Assembly (NCBI GenBank): GCA_937875605.1
Contig: CALLXZ010000200.1
Span: 1 to 7,265 of the forward strand
Source: an uncultured Moheibacter sp.
GTDB lineage: Bacteria > Bacteroidota > Bacteroidia > Flavobacteriales > Weeksellaceae
DNA length: 7,265 nt
Direction of reading: 5' to 3'
Made by a program: the position numbers and the translations under genes. This document shows, in pieces, positions 1 through 6,371 of the stretch (within the stretch, counting starts at the first letter, position 1; the number at the start of each line of letters is the position of its first letter). A model generated the notes under the pieces. The model ran no database searches. It was not told where the DNA came from and saw only the letters and a program-made list of their open reading frames with translations.

Positions 1-86
1 GGATAACTCTCAAAACCATCCGTTATTTGAGCATTTGCAGAAAAGCCTAAAGCTAGAGACACTGCTAAAAAATAAATTTTTTTCAT
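1..86 (-). CDS. Secreted protein, N-terminal fragment (signal peptide), runs off left edge
   Basis: Read on the minus strand, an ATG at 86-84 opens a frame that stays open to the window edge (28 full codons). The product begins MKKIYFLAVSLALGF and continues SANAQITDGFESYP. This is a classic Sec signal peptide: two lysines, then a hydrophobic stretch at about residues 4-15, then a likely signal peptidase I site after Ala-Asn-Ala, with the mature protein starting Gln-Ile-Thr. The DGFESYP start of the mature part resembles the opening of flavobacterial extracellular proteins with a lectin-like or choice-of-anchor domain, many of which are exported by the type IX system. That link is inference, because the body and C-terminus are outside the window. 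The gene is divergent from the E1 gene. I found no convincing TAnnTTTG box for it in the 165-nt gap. Confidence is good that a secreted protein starts here and low on its function. Confidence 0.72.
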   Translation of the reverse strand, partial: MKKIYFLAVSLALGFSANAQITDGFESY

Positions 87-167
87 AATTATTCTTATTT
101 ATTTGTTTTTATAGAATGTAAAATTATTAAAAGTTTTCTAATTACAAAATTCTACTTCGTTAAAATT

Positions 168-175
168 TAATTTTG
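168..175 (+). promoter_or_regulatory. Candidate -7 promoter element for the E1 gene
   Basis: TAATTTTG matches the Bacteroidota -7 consensus TAnnTTTG and lies in the divergent gap 87-251. It would start transcription at about 181-183 and give a leader of roughly 70 nt before the ATG at 252. A second match, TATTTTTG at 224-231, would give a leader of only about 14 nt. Neither has a clear TTG-type -33 element at the usual distance, so the choice between them is open. No Shine-Dalgarno motif is seen before the ATG, as is common in this phylum. Nothing else recognisable is in the gap. Confidence 0.35.
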
Positions 176-251
176 CAGAAACTGAAAAGTATTGTTCCAA
201 CCTATCAATTCAATCATATTTACTATTTTTGCCAAGACTATATATTTATAT

Positions 252-2675
252 ATGCAAACACAAACTGAAAATAAATTATCCTTTCATCAATTCCAACAGC
301 AGATTTTAGAAGATTTTAAAGTCGCTGTTTTATCAAGAGAAACCAGTCTTTTAGGACGACGCGAAGTACTGACCGGAAAAGCCAAATTCGGAATCTTTGG
401 TGATGGAAAAGAATTACCACAAATTGCGATGGCAAGAGTTTTCAAAAACGGTGACTTTCGTTCCGGTTATTACCGTGATCAAACTTTTATGTTTGCGATT
501 GGTCAATTATCTCTTTCCGCTTTTTTTGCTCAGCTATACGCCAATACCGATATCGAAAAAGAACCCTCTTCCGGTGGTCGTCAGATGACTTCGCATTTTT
601 CGACGCGATCTTTAAATGAAGATGGCTCTTGGAAAAAATTGACTGATCAGAAAAATTCAAGTTCCGATATTTCCCCAACTTCCGGACAGATGCCGAGATT
701 ATTAGGTTTGGCACAGGCATCTAAATATTACCGTGAAGTTCCCCAAGCAGATGTTGATACTAATTTTTCAATTAGCGGAAACGAAATTGCTTTTGGAACA
801 ATTGGTGATGCCAGTACTTCCGAAGGTCCATTTTGGGAAACTATCAATGCCGGAGGCGTTTTGCAAGTGCCGATGATTGTTTCGATTTGGGATGATGGAT
901 ACGGGATTTCCGTCCCGGCAAAATACCAACGTACAAAATCCAATTTAAGCGAACTACTTTCCGGATTTCAACGAAATGAAGACGAAAGAGGTTACGAAAT
1001 AATTACTGCAAAAGCATGGGATTATGCCGGTTTGATCGATGCGTATCAACGTGCCGAAAAATTGGCAAGAGAGGAGCATATTCCTTGCATTGTTCATGTA
1101 CGTGAATGTACACAGCCGCAAGGGCACTCAACTTCCGGATCGCATGAACGGTACAAATCCGAAAAAAGATTGGATTGGGAAAAAGAATTTGATGGAATTA
1201 TCAAGTTCAAAGAATGGATTTTGAATTTCGATGCAGGTGATGAGAAATTAGCCACCGCTGAAGAATTAGAATTAATTGAATCTGAAGCAAAAAAAGAAGT
1301 CAAATTGGCTCAAAAACAAGCTTGGGAAGATTATTTAAATCCTTTGATTGAGCTGAAAAATTCAGCATTGGAATTATTGGAAAAATTAGCCAATGAAAGT
1401 CCCAATAAATCTTTTATCGAAACCGAAATTAATTCGTTAAAATCCAAACAAACTCCTTTCAAAAAAGATGTTTACAGTACTATCCGAAAGGTTTTCAGGT
1501 TGACTCGTGGTGAAAAGAATTCTTCCAAAACCGAATTGAAAAATTGGTTTGACAATCAAATGAAAACTGAAGCCGATATTTATTCGTCTCATTTATATAG
1601 TGAATCTCAATGGAGCGCACTCAACGTCGAAAAAATAGACCCGATTTACGAAAATGACCCAAAATGGGAGGACGGACGTGTTGTAGTTCGTGATAATTTC
1701 GATAAAATTTTCAGCCAAAATGAAAACGTTTTGGTTTTTGGAGAAGATGCCGGAAACATCGGTGATGTAAACCAAGGTTTGGAAGGTTTACAGGAAAAAT
1801 ACGGTGAAGCAAAAGTTGCCGATACAGGAATTCGTGAAGCAACTATTTTGGGGCAAGGAATCGGGATGGCAATGCGTGGGCTTCGTCCGATTGCCGAAAT
1901 TCAATATCTGGATTATGTTTTATATGCATTGCAATTGATGTCAGATGATTTGGCAACGGTGCAATACAGAACCAAAGGCGGACAAAAAGCACCAGTCATC
2001 ATTCGTACGCGTGGACACCGATTAGAAGGAATTTGGCACGCCGGCTCTCCGATGGGTGGAATTCTGAATTTGGTTCGGGGAATGTATGTTTTGGTTCCAA
2101 GAGATTTGACAAAAGCTGCCGGATTTTACAATACTTTGTTGAAATGTGACGAACCTGCAATTGTAGTGGAAAGTCTAAACGGTTACCGATTAAAAGAAAA
2201 AATGCCGACCAACATAGGAGAATTCACCACACCAATCGGTGAAGTGGAAATCACAAAAGAAGGCTCAGATGTTACTTTGGTAACCTATGGTTCTACTTGG
2301 AGAATTGTAACAGAAGCTGCCAAAGAATTAGCGCAATTGGGAATTGATGCTGAAATAATTGACATCCAGTCTTTATTGCCATTTGACATCAAACATGATA
2401 TTGTAAAAAGTTTGAAAAAAACCAATCGTTTGGTAGTGATTGATGAAGACGTTCCGGGAAGTGCTTCCGCATTTATTTTACAACAAATTTTAGAAGAACA
2501 AAACGGTTATGTTCATTTGGACAGCAAACCGCTTACCATTACAGCAAAAGCTCATAGAACGGCTTATGCAACAGATGGCGATTATTTCTCAAAACCTTCG
2601 GTGGATGATATTGTGGAACAAGTTTATGATTTGATTCGCGAAGCTAAACCAAATGATTTTCCGGAATTATTTTAA
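252..2675 (+). CDS. 2-oxoacid dehydrogenase E1 component, fused alpha and beta subunits
   Basis: This 807-residue protein is the thiamine-diphosphate decarboxylase (E1) of a 2-oxoacid dehydrogenase complex. It decarboxylates a 2-oxoacid and passes the acyl group to lipoyl-E2 in the cytoplasm. The N-terminal half is E1-alpha. It has a GDASTSEG cofactor motif at residues 185-192, an Asp-Asp pair at 214-215 where the family usually has Asn-Asn, and an HSTS loop starting at His292. A helical, charged linker (about 330-460) joins it to E1-beta, with VFGEDAG (Glu498, the expected cofactor-activating glutamate) and a transketolase C-terminal domain near the end. Such fusions are common in Bacteroidota and are usually annotated as branched-chain or generic 2-oxoacid dehydrogenase. 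The substrate cannot be read from sequence. E2 and E3 are not in the window. I chose the ATG at 252: the frame extends back to a TTG at 192, but those 20 residues look unlike the family. Confidence 0.93.
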   Translation: MQTQTENKLSFHQFQQQILEDFKVAVLSRETSLLGRREVLTGKAKFGIFGDGKELPQIAMARVFKNGDFRSGYYRDQTFMFAIGQLSLSAFFAQLYANTDIEKEPSSGGRQMTSHFSTRSLNEDGSWKKLTDQKNSSSDISPTSGQMPRLLGLAQASKYYREVPQADVDTNFSISGNEIAFGTIGDASTSEGPFWETINAGGVLQVPMIVSIWDDGYGISVPAKYQRTKSNLSELLSGFQRNEDERGYEIITAKAWDYAGLIDAYQRAEKLAREEHIPCIVHVRECTQPQGHSTSGSHERYKSEKRLDWEKEFDGIIKFKEWILNFDAGDEKLATAEELELIESEAKKEVKLAQKQAWEDYLNPLIELKNSALELLEKLANESPNKSFIETEINSLKSKQTPFKKDVYSTIRKVFRLTRGEKNSSKTELKNWFDNQMKTEADIYSSHLYSESQWSALNVEKIDPIYENDPKWEDGRVVVRDNFDKIFSQNENVLVFGEDAGNIGDVNQGLEGLQEKYGEAKVADTGIREATILGQGIGMAMRGLRPIAEIQYLDYVLYALQLMSDDLATVQYRTKGGQKAPVIIRTRGHRLEGIWHAGSPMGGILNLVRGMYVLVPRDLTKAAGFYNTLLKCDEPAIVVESLNGYRLKEKMPTNIGEFTTPIGEVEITKEGSDVTLVTYGSTWRIVTEAAKELAQLGIDAEIIDIQSLLPFDIKHDIVKSLKKTNRLVVIDEDVPGSASAFILQQILEEQNGYVHLDSKPLTITAKAHRTAYATDGDYFSKPSVDDIVEQVYDLIREAKPNDFPELF

Positions 2676-2700
2676 TTGGAATTTTAAATCAATGATAAAT

Positions 2701-2730
2701 AAAATCCGTCCGAAATGGCGGATTTTTTTG
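2701..2730 (+). terminator. Intrinsic terminator after the E1 gene, probably bidirectional
   Basis: A 10-bp stem pairs AAAATCCGTC (2701-2710) with GGCGGATTTT (2717-2726), with one G-U wobble and a 6-nt loop. It is followed by more T residues, giving a run of seven from 2723. It lies 25 nt after the E1 stop codon. On the minus strand the stem is followed by a moderately T-rich stretch, so it may also stop transcription leaving the toxin-antitoxin pair. Confidence 0.8.
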
Positions 2731-2764
2731 TTTCAAATCCTTAAAAAATTAAGAAAAATCAGAA

Positions 2765-2812
2765 TTACACTTTTACCCGATCCGGTTCTACATAGTGCAA
2801 AACATCTTCATC
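2765..2812 (-). pseudogene. Orphan 3' remnant of a CDF-family cation transporter gene
   Basis: Read on the minus strand, these 16 codons give DEDVLHYVEPDRVKV and a stop. The intact transporter gene to the right ends IADVLIHVEPDRVKV and a stop, so 11 of 15 residues match without gaps. In the last eight codons all four nucleotide differences are synonymous. The similarity continues about 18 nt beyond the stop codon (2747-2764 against 3462-3479). Upstream, in the coding sense, the frame is closed at once by a TAA at 2815-2813, and 2813-2851 shows no further resemblance. It is too short to be a gene and is best read as the leftover tail of a second or replaced CDF allele. The homology is directly visible. 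How it arose is inference. Confidence 0.7.
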
Positions 2813-2851
2813 TTAGAGAAGTTTTAATGCTGAGTTTTATTTAATTCGTTG

Positions 2852-3157
2852 TTAAGTATAATCAAATTCTGACTCATTTTCATCCTGTCTTGCGTCCCAA
2901 ACCGATTGGATGATGAGCTCATTTTTAGAAAACTCATAAAAAATCAAATAATCCCGAACAATGCTTATTCGAGTTTTGCCATCATTTGTCGTTCTACCAA
3001 TTTGTGGATATTCAGCTATGAGATTTACAGCCTCGCTAAATAATTTATTGAGTTTATAACTGTACGTTTTAGATTTTGTTCGTTTAATCCAATAATCCAA
3101 AATATCTCTACGTTCAGACTTTGCACTTTTTGTCCAAATTATTTTTCGTTTAGCCAT
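2852..3157 (-). CDS. RelE/ParE-family toxin of a type II toxin-antitoxin pair
   Basis: This is a 101-residue basic protein of the usual size for the RelE/ParE superfamily. It opens with a beta-strand and helix pattern (KRKIIWTKSAKSERRDILDYW), then a helical stretch, then EYPQIGR at about residues 49-55. It ends with the family's strand pattern RISIVRDYLIFYEF followed by IIQSVWDARQDE. RelE members cleave ribosome-bound mRNA and ParE members poison gyrase. The sequence alone does not decide between them, and the ParE-like ending (VRDYLIFYEF, then VWDARQD) fits either loosely. The start ATG overlaps the 3' end of the antitoxin gene by 19 nt, indicating translational coupling and one transcript with antitoxin first. 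The pair sits beside a duplicated transporter tail, consistent with acquisition by transfer. The frame looks intact, so the toxin is probably functional. Confidence 0.85.
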   Translation of the reverse strand: MAKRKIIWTKSAKSERRDILDYWIKRTKSKTYSYKLNKLFSEAVNLIAEYPQIGRTTNDGKTRISIVRDYLIFYEFSKNELIIQSVWDARQDENESEFDYT

Positions 3158-3381
3158 TGATCTATCTCCTTTTCAACTTCATCGTTAGTGAACGTTTCCC
3201 CATCAGAATATTCAGATCTTGCTTTAGCAATGCGATTTTTTTGTTTTGGAGTCAATTCAAACATTCCCTCATCTAGTTCAAAGTCAAGAATCTTTTTTAA
3301 TTCTTTAATAACCCGAATTTCTTTTAATTCAGTTATTTGATTAATTAATTCCAGTTTAAGTTTTAATTCAGCTGAATTCAT
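3139..3381 (-). CDS. Probable antitoxin partner of the RelE/ParE toxin
   Basis: This 80-residue, mostly helical, highly charged protein is encoded just before the toxin gene, with a 19-nt overlap. It resembles small Bacteroidota antitoxins with a leucine-rich N-terminal helix region (ELKLKLELINQI) and a C-terminal part of the form LTPKQ...GETFTNDEVEKEIDQWL (about residues 43-77). By analogy the C-terminal part would wrap the toxin. I do not recognise a classic ribbon-helix-helix or helix-turn-helix DNA-binding domain, so whether it represses its own promoter is unknown. The start ATG (3381-3379) is supported by a GGAG stretch three bases upstream, unusual in a phylum that often lacks Shine-Dalgarno sites, and by a -7 box at 3407-3400. 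The assignment rests mainly on position and family pattern. Confidence 0.75.
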   Translation of the reverse strand: MNSAELKLKLELINQITELKEIRVIKELKKILDFELDEGMFELTPKQKNRIAKARSEYSDGETFTNDEVEKEIDQWLNEK

Positions 3382-3399
3382 TTCTCCAATTATTTATTT

Positions 3400-3430
3400 C
3401 AAATTTAAACATATTTTCAGAATCAATTGA
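3400..3430 (-). promoter_or_regulatory. Candidate promoter and possible operator of the toxin-antitoxin operon
   Basis: On the minus strand TAAATTTG (3407-3400) matches the Bacteroidota -7 consensus TAnnTTTG exactly. A TTG at 3426-3424 lies 16 nt upstream, close to the usual -33 spacing. Transcription would begin near 3393, about 12 nt before the antitoxin ATG. An 8-bp perfect palindrome, TCAATTGA (3423-3430), overlaps the -33 region and is a possible operator. Short AT-rich palindromes are common by chance, so that part is weak. Confidence 0.45.
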
Positions 3431-3479
3431 ATTACCTATTTTTTTAATTCAACTCTCAAGGAATTAAGAAAAGTTAGAA

Positions 3480-4355
3480 TTAAACTTTCACCCGATCCGG
3501 CTCAACGTGAATCAATACATCGGCAATTTCCGGCATCTGCTTTCGTACAGCATCTTTCAGATTATGTGCAATTGTATGCCCCTCCATCACGCTTAAATTT
3601 GCATTGACAATTAAATGTAAATCAACGTAATAAACCATTCCCATTTTACGAACGTGCATCTTCTCCACTGCCAGTGCACCATCTACCTTTTGCGAAATTT
3701 TCTTTATTTGTTGGATAACTTCATCATAAATCTGTTCGTCTGAAATCTCACTTATGATGGGTTTGAAAATTTTGTACGCATTATAAATAATAATTCCTGA
3801 AGCAATCAAAGCCGCAACATCATCAGCCGCTTCATAACCTTCACCCATAAAAAGAGCGATCGAAATTCCGATAAACGCCATCACCGACGTAATCGCATCA
3901 CTTCTATGGTGCCAGGCATCGGCTTTCAAAGAAGAACTATTGGTTTCTTTGCTTTTTCGTAAAACATACTGAAAAGAGAGTTCTTTAAAAATGATAATTC
4001 CTCCCAAAACAATCAGCGTAAAAGCTTTTGGTCCTTCATGTGGCGTTTTGATGTTTTGAATACTTTCGTAAGCAATTACAGTTGCCGAAATCACCAAAAA
4101 CCCGATGACCGCAAACGTAGAAATCGTTTCAAAACGACCATGACCGTATGGATGATTTTCATCGGCAGGTTTAGTCGAATATTTCAATCCGACCAATACC
4201 AAAATGGAAGAAAAAACATCAGCTGTGGACTCAATCGCATCAGCAATTAAGGCATAGGAATTCCCCAAAACTCCGGCTGTTCCCTTTACGATTACAAATG
4301 CTAAATTTCCAAAAATGCTAAATATCGAGGTACGGATGGCGGTTCGTGAACTCAT
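3480..4355 (-). CDS. CDF-family cation efflux transporter
   Basis: This 291-residue inner-membrane protein exports divalent metal (Zn, Fe, Mn, Co or similar) in exchange for protons. The N-terminal part shows about six hydrophobic segments (residues 8-35, 42-60, 79-96, 111-125, 155-172 and 180-200). The transport site is visible as ESTAD (Glu42, Asp46) in the second segment and HHRSD (His149, Asp153) in the fifth. The cytoplasmic C-terminal dimerisation domain carries His234, His260, His264 and His283, the last in VLIHVEPDRVKV. Length is normal for the family. The frame reaches back to a TTG at 4385, but that codon lies inside the terminator hairpin, so I chose the ATG at 4355. The first metal ligand is Glu rather than the usual Asp or His, so the metal cannot be inferred. 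No other metal gene is nearby. A second copy of its 3' end lies at 2765-2812. Confidence 0.92.
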   Translation of the reverse strand: MSSRTAIRTSIFSIFGNLAFVIVKGTAGVLGNSYALIADAIESTADVFSSILVLVGLKYSTKPADENHPYGHGRFETISTFAVIGFLVISATVIAYESIQNIKTPHEGPKAFTLIVLGGIIIFKELSFQYVLRKSKETNSSSLKADAWHHRSDAITSVMAFIGISIALFMGEGYEAADDVAALIASGIIIYNAYKIFKPIISEISDEQIYDEVIQQIKKISQKVDGALAVEKMHVRKMGMVYYVDLHLIVNANLSVMEGHTIAHNLKDAVRKQMPEIADVLIHVEPDRVKV

Positions 4356-4374
4356 AACTTTTATACGTGTAAGA

Positions 4375-4409
4375 AAAAACCTCAAAGTTTGAATTTCTTT
4401 GAGGTTTTT
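4375..4409 (-). terminator. Intrinsic terminator of pruA
   Basis: A perfect 13-bp stem pairs AAAAACCTCAAAG (4375-4387) with CTTTGAGGTTTTT (4397-4409) around a 9-nt loop. On the minus strand it is followed by a T-rich stretch (GGTTTTTTCTTAC), and it lies 17 nt after the pruA stop codon. It ends 19 nt before the ATG of the transporter gene, separating the two genes transcriptionally. Confidence 0.85.
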
Positions 4410-4426
4410 GTTTTATCTGTCTAATT

Positions 4427-6058
4427 TTAATCTTTCGCTAAAAATGGGTATCTGTAATCTTTTGCCGGAACAAAGGTTTCTTTAACCGTCCTCACGGAAA
4501 CCCATCTAAGAAGATTCATTGCCGAGCCCGCTTTGTCGTTGGTTCCGGAAGCTCTCGCTCCACCGAAAGGCTGTTGCCCTACCACCGCTCCGGTTGGTTT
4601 ATCATTTATATAGAAATTTCCTGCGGAATTTTCCAATGCTTTGATTCCTTCGTTTAAAACATAACGGTCTTTTGCGAAAATCGCTCCGGTCAAAGCATAA
4701 TCGGAAGTTGTATCAACCAATTCCAATGTTTTGTTCCAATCTTTATCTTCAAAAACGTAAATCGTCAAAACAGGACCAAAGATTTCTTCCACCATGCTTT
4801 CATAGTGCGGATCAGTCGTAAGAATAACCGTTGGCTCTACAAAATAACCAACTTTGTCATCACATTTTCCACCAAAAGCAATTTCAGCTTTTTTGGATTT
4901 TTTGGCTCTGTCGATATAGCCTTTGCATTTATTGAATGAATTTTCATCAATCACAGCAGTCACGAAATTGGAAAAATCCTCCGGCGAACCTATTGTAATC
5001 GAATCCAATGCTTTTTTCATTTCTTTTTCCACTTTCGTCCAAAGACTTTTGGAAATATAGGCTCTTGAAGCTGCTGAACATTTTTGTCCCTGGTATTCAA
5101 AAGCTCCGCGAATTAATGCAGTTGCTACTTCTTGCGCATCGGCAGATTTATGAGCCACCACAAAATCCTTTCCTCCTGTTTCTCCGACAATTCTCGGATA
5201 GGTTTTATGAATGTTGATATTATCTCCAATCTGTTTCCACAAAGCTTTGAAAACAGAAGTCGAACCTGTAAAATGCAAACCTGCAAAATCGGGATGCTCG
5301 ATAACGGTTTTCGCCGTTTCAGCTCCTCCGGTTAAAACCATATTGATTACGCCATCCGGTAATCCTGCTTCTCTGAAAACTTCCATAATCACTTCTGCCG
5401 AATAAACCTGTTTGTCAGATGGTTTCCAAACAACCACATTTCCCATAAACGCCATAGAAGCCGGCAGATTTCCGGAAATGGCTGTAAAGTTAAACGGAGT
5501 GATGGCAAAGGTAAAACCTTCCAAAGGTCTGTATTCGACACGATTCCAAATACCATCGGAGGAAATCGGTTGGTCTGCATAGATTTGAGTCATGAATTCT
5601 ACGTTGAAACGTAAAAAGTCAATTAATTCACAGGCAGCATCAATTTCTGCCTGAAAAGCATTTTTAGATTGCGCAATCATCGTTGCAGCATTTATTTTTG
5701 CACGATAAGGACCAGCCAATAAATCAGCCGCTTTCAAAAAGATTGCTGCTCTGTTTTGCCATTCCATCGCTGCCCAATCTTTACGGGCTTTCAAAGCTGC
5801 ATCGATAGCAGCTTTCACATCAGCTTGAGTTCCTGCGTGATAATATCCGACAATATGTTTATGGTCGTGTGGCGGACGAATTTCTTTTTTGTTTCCGCTT
5901 TTCACGACTTTACTTCCTATATATTGAGGAACTTCAATTACTTGCTTGTACATTTTTTTATAAGTTGCAAGCAATTCTTCACGCTCCGAAGTTCCCGGCG
6001 CATAAGAAAGAACCGGCTCATTACTTACGAAAGGTACTTGGTAAATTCCTTTTGGCAT
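4427..6058 (-). CDS. pruA: L-glutamate-gamma-semialdehyde (1-pyrroline-5-carboxylate) dehydrogenase
   Basis: This 543-residue NAD-dependent aldehyde dehydrogenase oxidises glutamate semialdehyde, the open form of pyrroline-5-carboxylate, to glutamate. That is the last step of proline breakdown, in the cytoplasm. The ALDH signature is complete: the ITPFNF segment with Asn190, FTGS at 263-266, general-base Glu293 in VGETGGKDF, catalytic Cys327 in YQGQKCSAASR, and EIFGPVLTIYVF further on. The PFGGARASGTNDKAG stretch near the C-terminus is characteristic of P5C dehydrogenases. Length fits the monofunctional form (mitochondrial-like, about 540-560 residues), with no proline dehydrogenase domain, so that enzyme must be encoded elsewhere. 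The ATG at 6058 gives the family-like start MPKGIYQVPF. The in-frame TTG at 6103 lies in the promoter region. The gene appears to be a single unit between its own -7 box and a strong terminator. Confidence 0.96.
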   Translation of the reverse strand: MPKGIYQVPFVSNEPVLSYAPGTSEREELLATYKKMYKQVIEVPQYIGSKVVKSGNKKEIRPPHDHKHIVGYYHAGTQADVKAAIDAALKARKDWAAMEWQNRAAIFLKAADLLAGPYRAKINAATMIAQSKNAFQAEIDAACELIDFLRFNVEFMTQIYADQPISSDGIWNRVEYRPLEGFTFAITPFNFTAISGNLPASMAFMGNVVVWKPSDKQVYSAEVIMEVFREAGLPDGVINMVLTGGAETAKTVIEHPDFAGLHFTGSTSVFKALWKQIGDNINIHKTYPRIVGETGGKDFVVAHKSADAQEVATALIRGAFEYQGQKCSAASRAYISKSLWTKVEKEMKKALDSITIGSPEDFSNFVTAVIDENSFNKCKGYIDRAKKSKKAEIAFGGKCDDKVGYFVEPTVILTTDPHYESMVEEIFGPVLTIYVFEDKDWNKTLELVDTTSDYALTGAIFAKDRYVLNEGIKALENSAGNFYINDKPTGAVVGQQPFGGARASGTNDKAGSAMNLLRWVSVRTVKETFVPAKDYRYPFLAKD

Positions 6059-6100
6059 AACTGATTTATTTTGTTTGTTTTTAATCTGAATTTTGAAGTG

Positions 6101-6108
6101 CAAAGGTA
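6101..6108 (-). promoter_or_regulatory. pruA: -7 promoter element of pruA
   Basis: Read on the minus strand this is TACCTTTG followed by CA, the most typical form of the Bacteroidota -7 element. Transcription would start near 6095, giving a leader of about 37 nt before the ATG at 6058. No clear TTTG -33 element is seen at the usual distance upstream. Its position also argues against the TTG at 6103 as a start codon. Confidence 0.6.
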
Positions 6109-6250
6109 CAAAGTATAATATTTAAAGTCTAAGATTTAATGCTCAAAATTGATAAAAAACTATGATTTCAAGTGTCCTTTTCAAAAATGAATTTTCTTCC
6201 TGAAAACTGATTTTTATTTATTTCTATAAAACAGTATGAAATATTGAAAA
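6109..6250. other. AT-rich intergenic stretch with no recognised gene
   Basis: Together with the pruA leader, the adjacent hairpin and the bases up to 6357, this makes a roughly 300-nt gap between pruA and the surface-protein gene. Both strands are AT-rich. Apart from the pruA -7 box at its left end and the hairpin at its right end I see no promoter, RNA gene or convincing small coding frame. Confidence 0.6.
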
Positions 6251-6291
6251 AAAACGTGCAAACCTTTTTACTCAGGTTTACACGCTTTTTT
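6251..6291 (-). terminator. Intrinsic terminator after the surface-protein gene
   Basis: CGTG-C-AAACCT (6255-6265) pairs with AGGTTT-A-CACG (6274-6284), with a single C-A mismatch and an 8-nt loop. The minus-strand 3' side has a run of eight T, and the plus strand also has six T. It lies about 70 nt beyond the stop codon of the surface-protein gene and can work in both directions. It insulates pruA from that gene. Confidence 0.75.
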
Positions 6292-6349
6292 ATAATTGCT
6301 TATTAATAAGTACGTCTTTGTTAATTAAAATTAAAAGAGTTCTACAATC

Positions 6350-6371
6350 ATTGTACTTTAATTGTACTTTT
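6350..6371. repeat. 11-bp tandem duplication spanning a stop codon
   Basis: ATTGTACTTTA (6350-6360) is followed directly by ATTGTACTTTT (6361-6371), matching at 10 of 11 positions. The stop codon of the surface-protein gene (TTA on the plus strand, 6358-6360) lies in the first unit, at the junction. It looks like a small slippage duplication at the 3' end of the gene. Confidence 0.6.

Noticed and set aside
192..251. Upstream TTG start extending the E1 protein by 20 residues
   Set aside because: The added residues are unlike the E1 family, a candidate -7 box (224-231) falls inside them, and the ATG at 252 gives a normal N-terminus.
2740..2753. Short inverted repeat CTTAA-AAAA-TTAAG
   Set aside because: Only five A/T-rich base pairs, likely by chance in this AT-rich stretch and not a convincing terminator.
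2653..2844. 63-residue plus-strand frame after the E1 gene
   Set aside because: It overlaps the E1 end, runs through the terminator hairpin and reads the orphan CDF tail antisense. No family resemblance or start signal.
4356..4385. Upstream TTG start extending the CDF protein by 10 residues
   Set aside because: The codon lies within the pruA terminator hairpin; the ATG at 4355 gives a standard CDF N-terminus.
5756..6064. 102-residue plus-strand frame opposite pruA
   Set aside because: It is antisense to the conserved pruA N-terminal coding region and has no recognisable features; a shadow frame. The other short frames opposite or inside the E1, CDF and pruA genes were rejected for the same reason.
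6059..6103. Upstream TTG start extending pruA by 15 residues
   Set aside because: The TTG is part of the TACCTTTG promoter box, and MPKGIYQVPF from 6058 is the expected family start.
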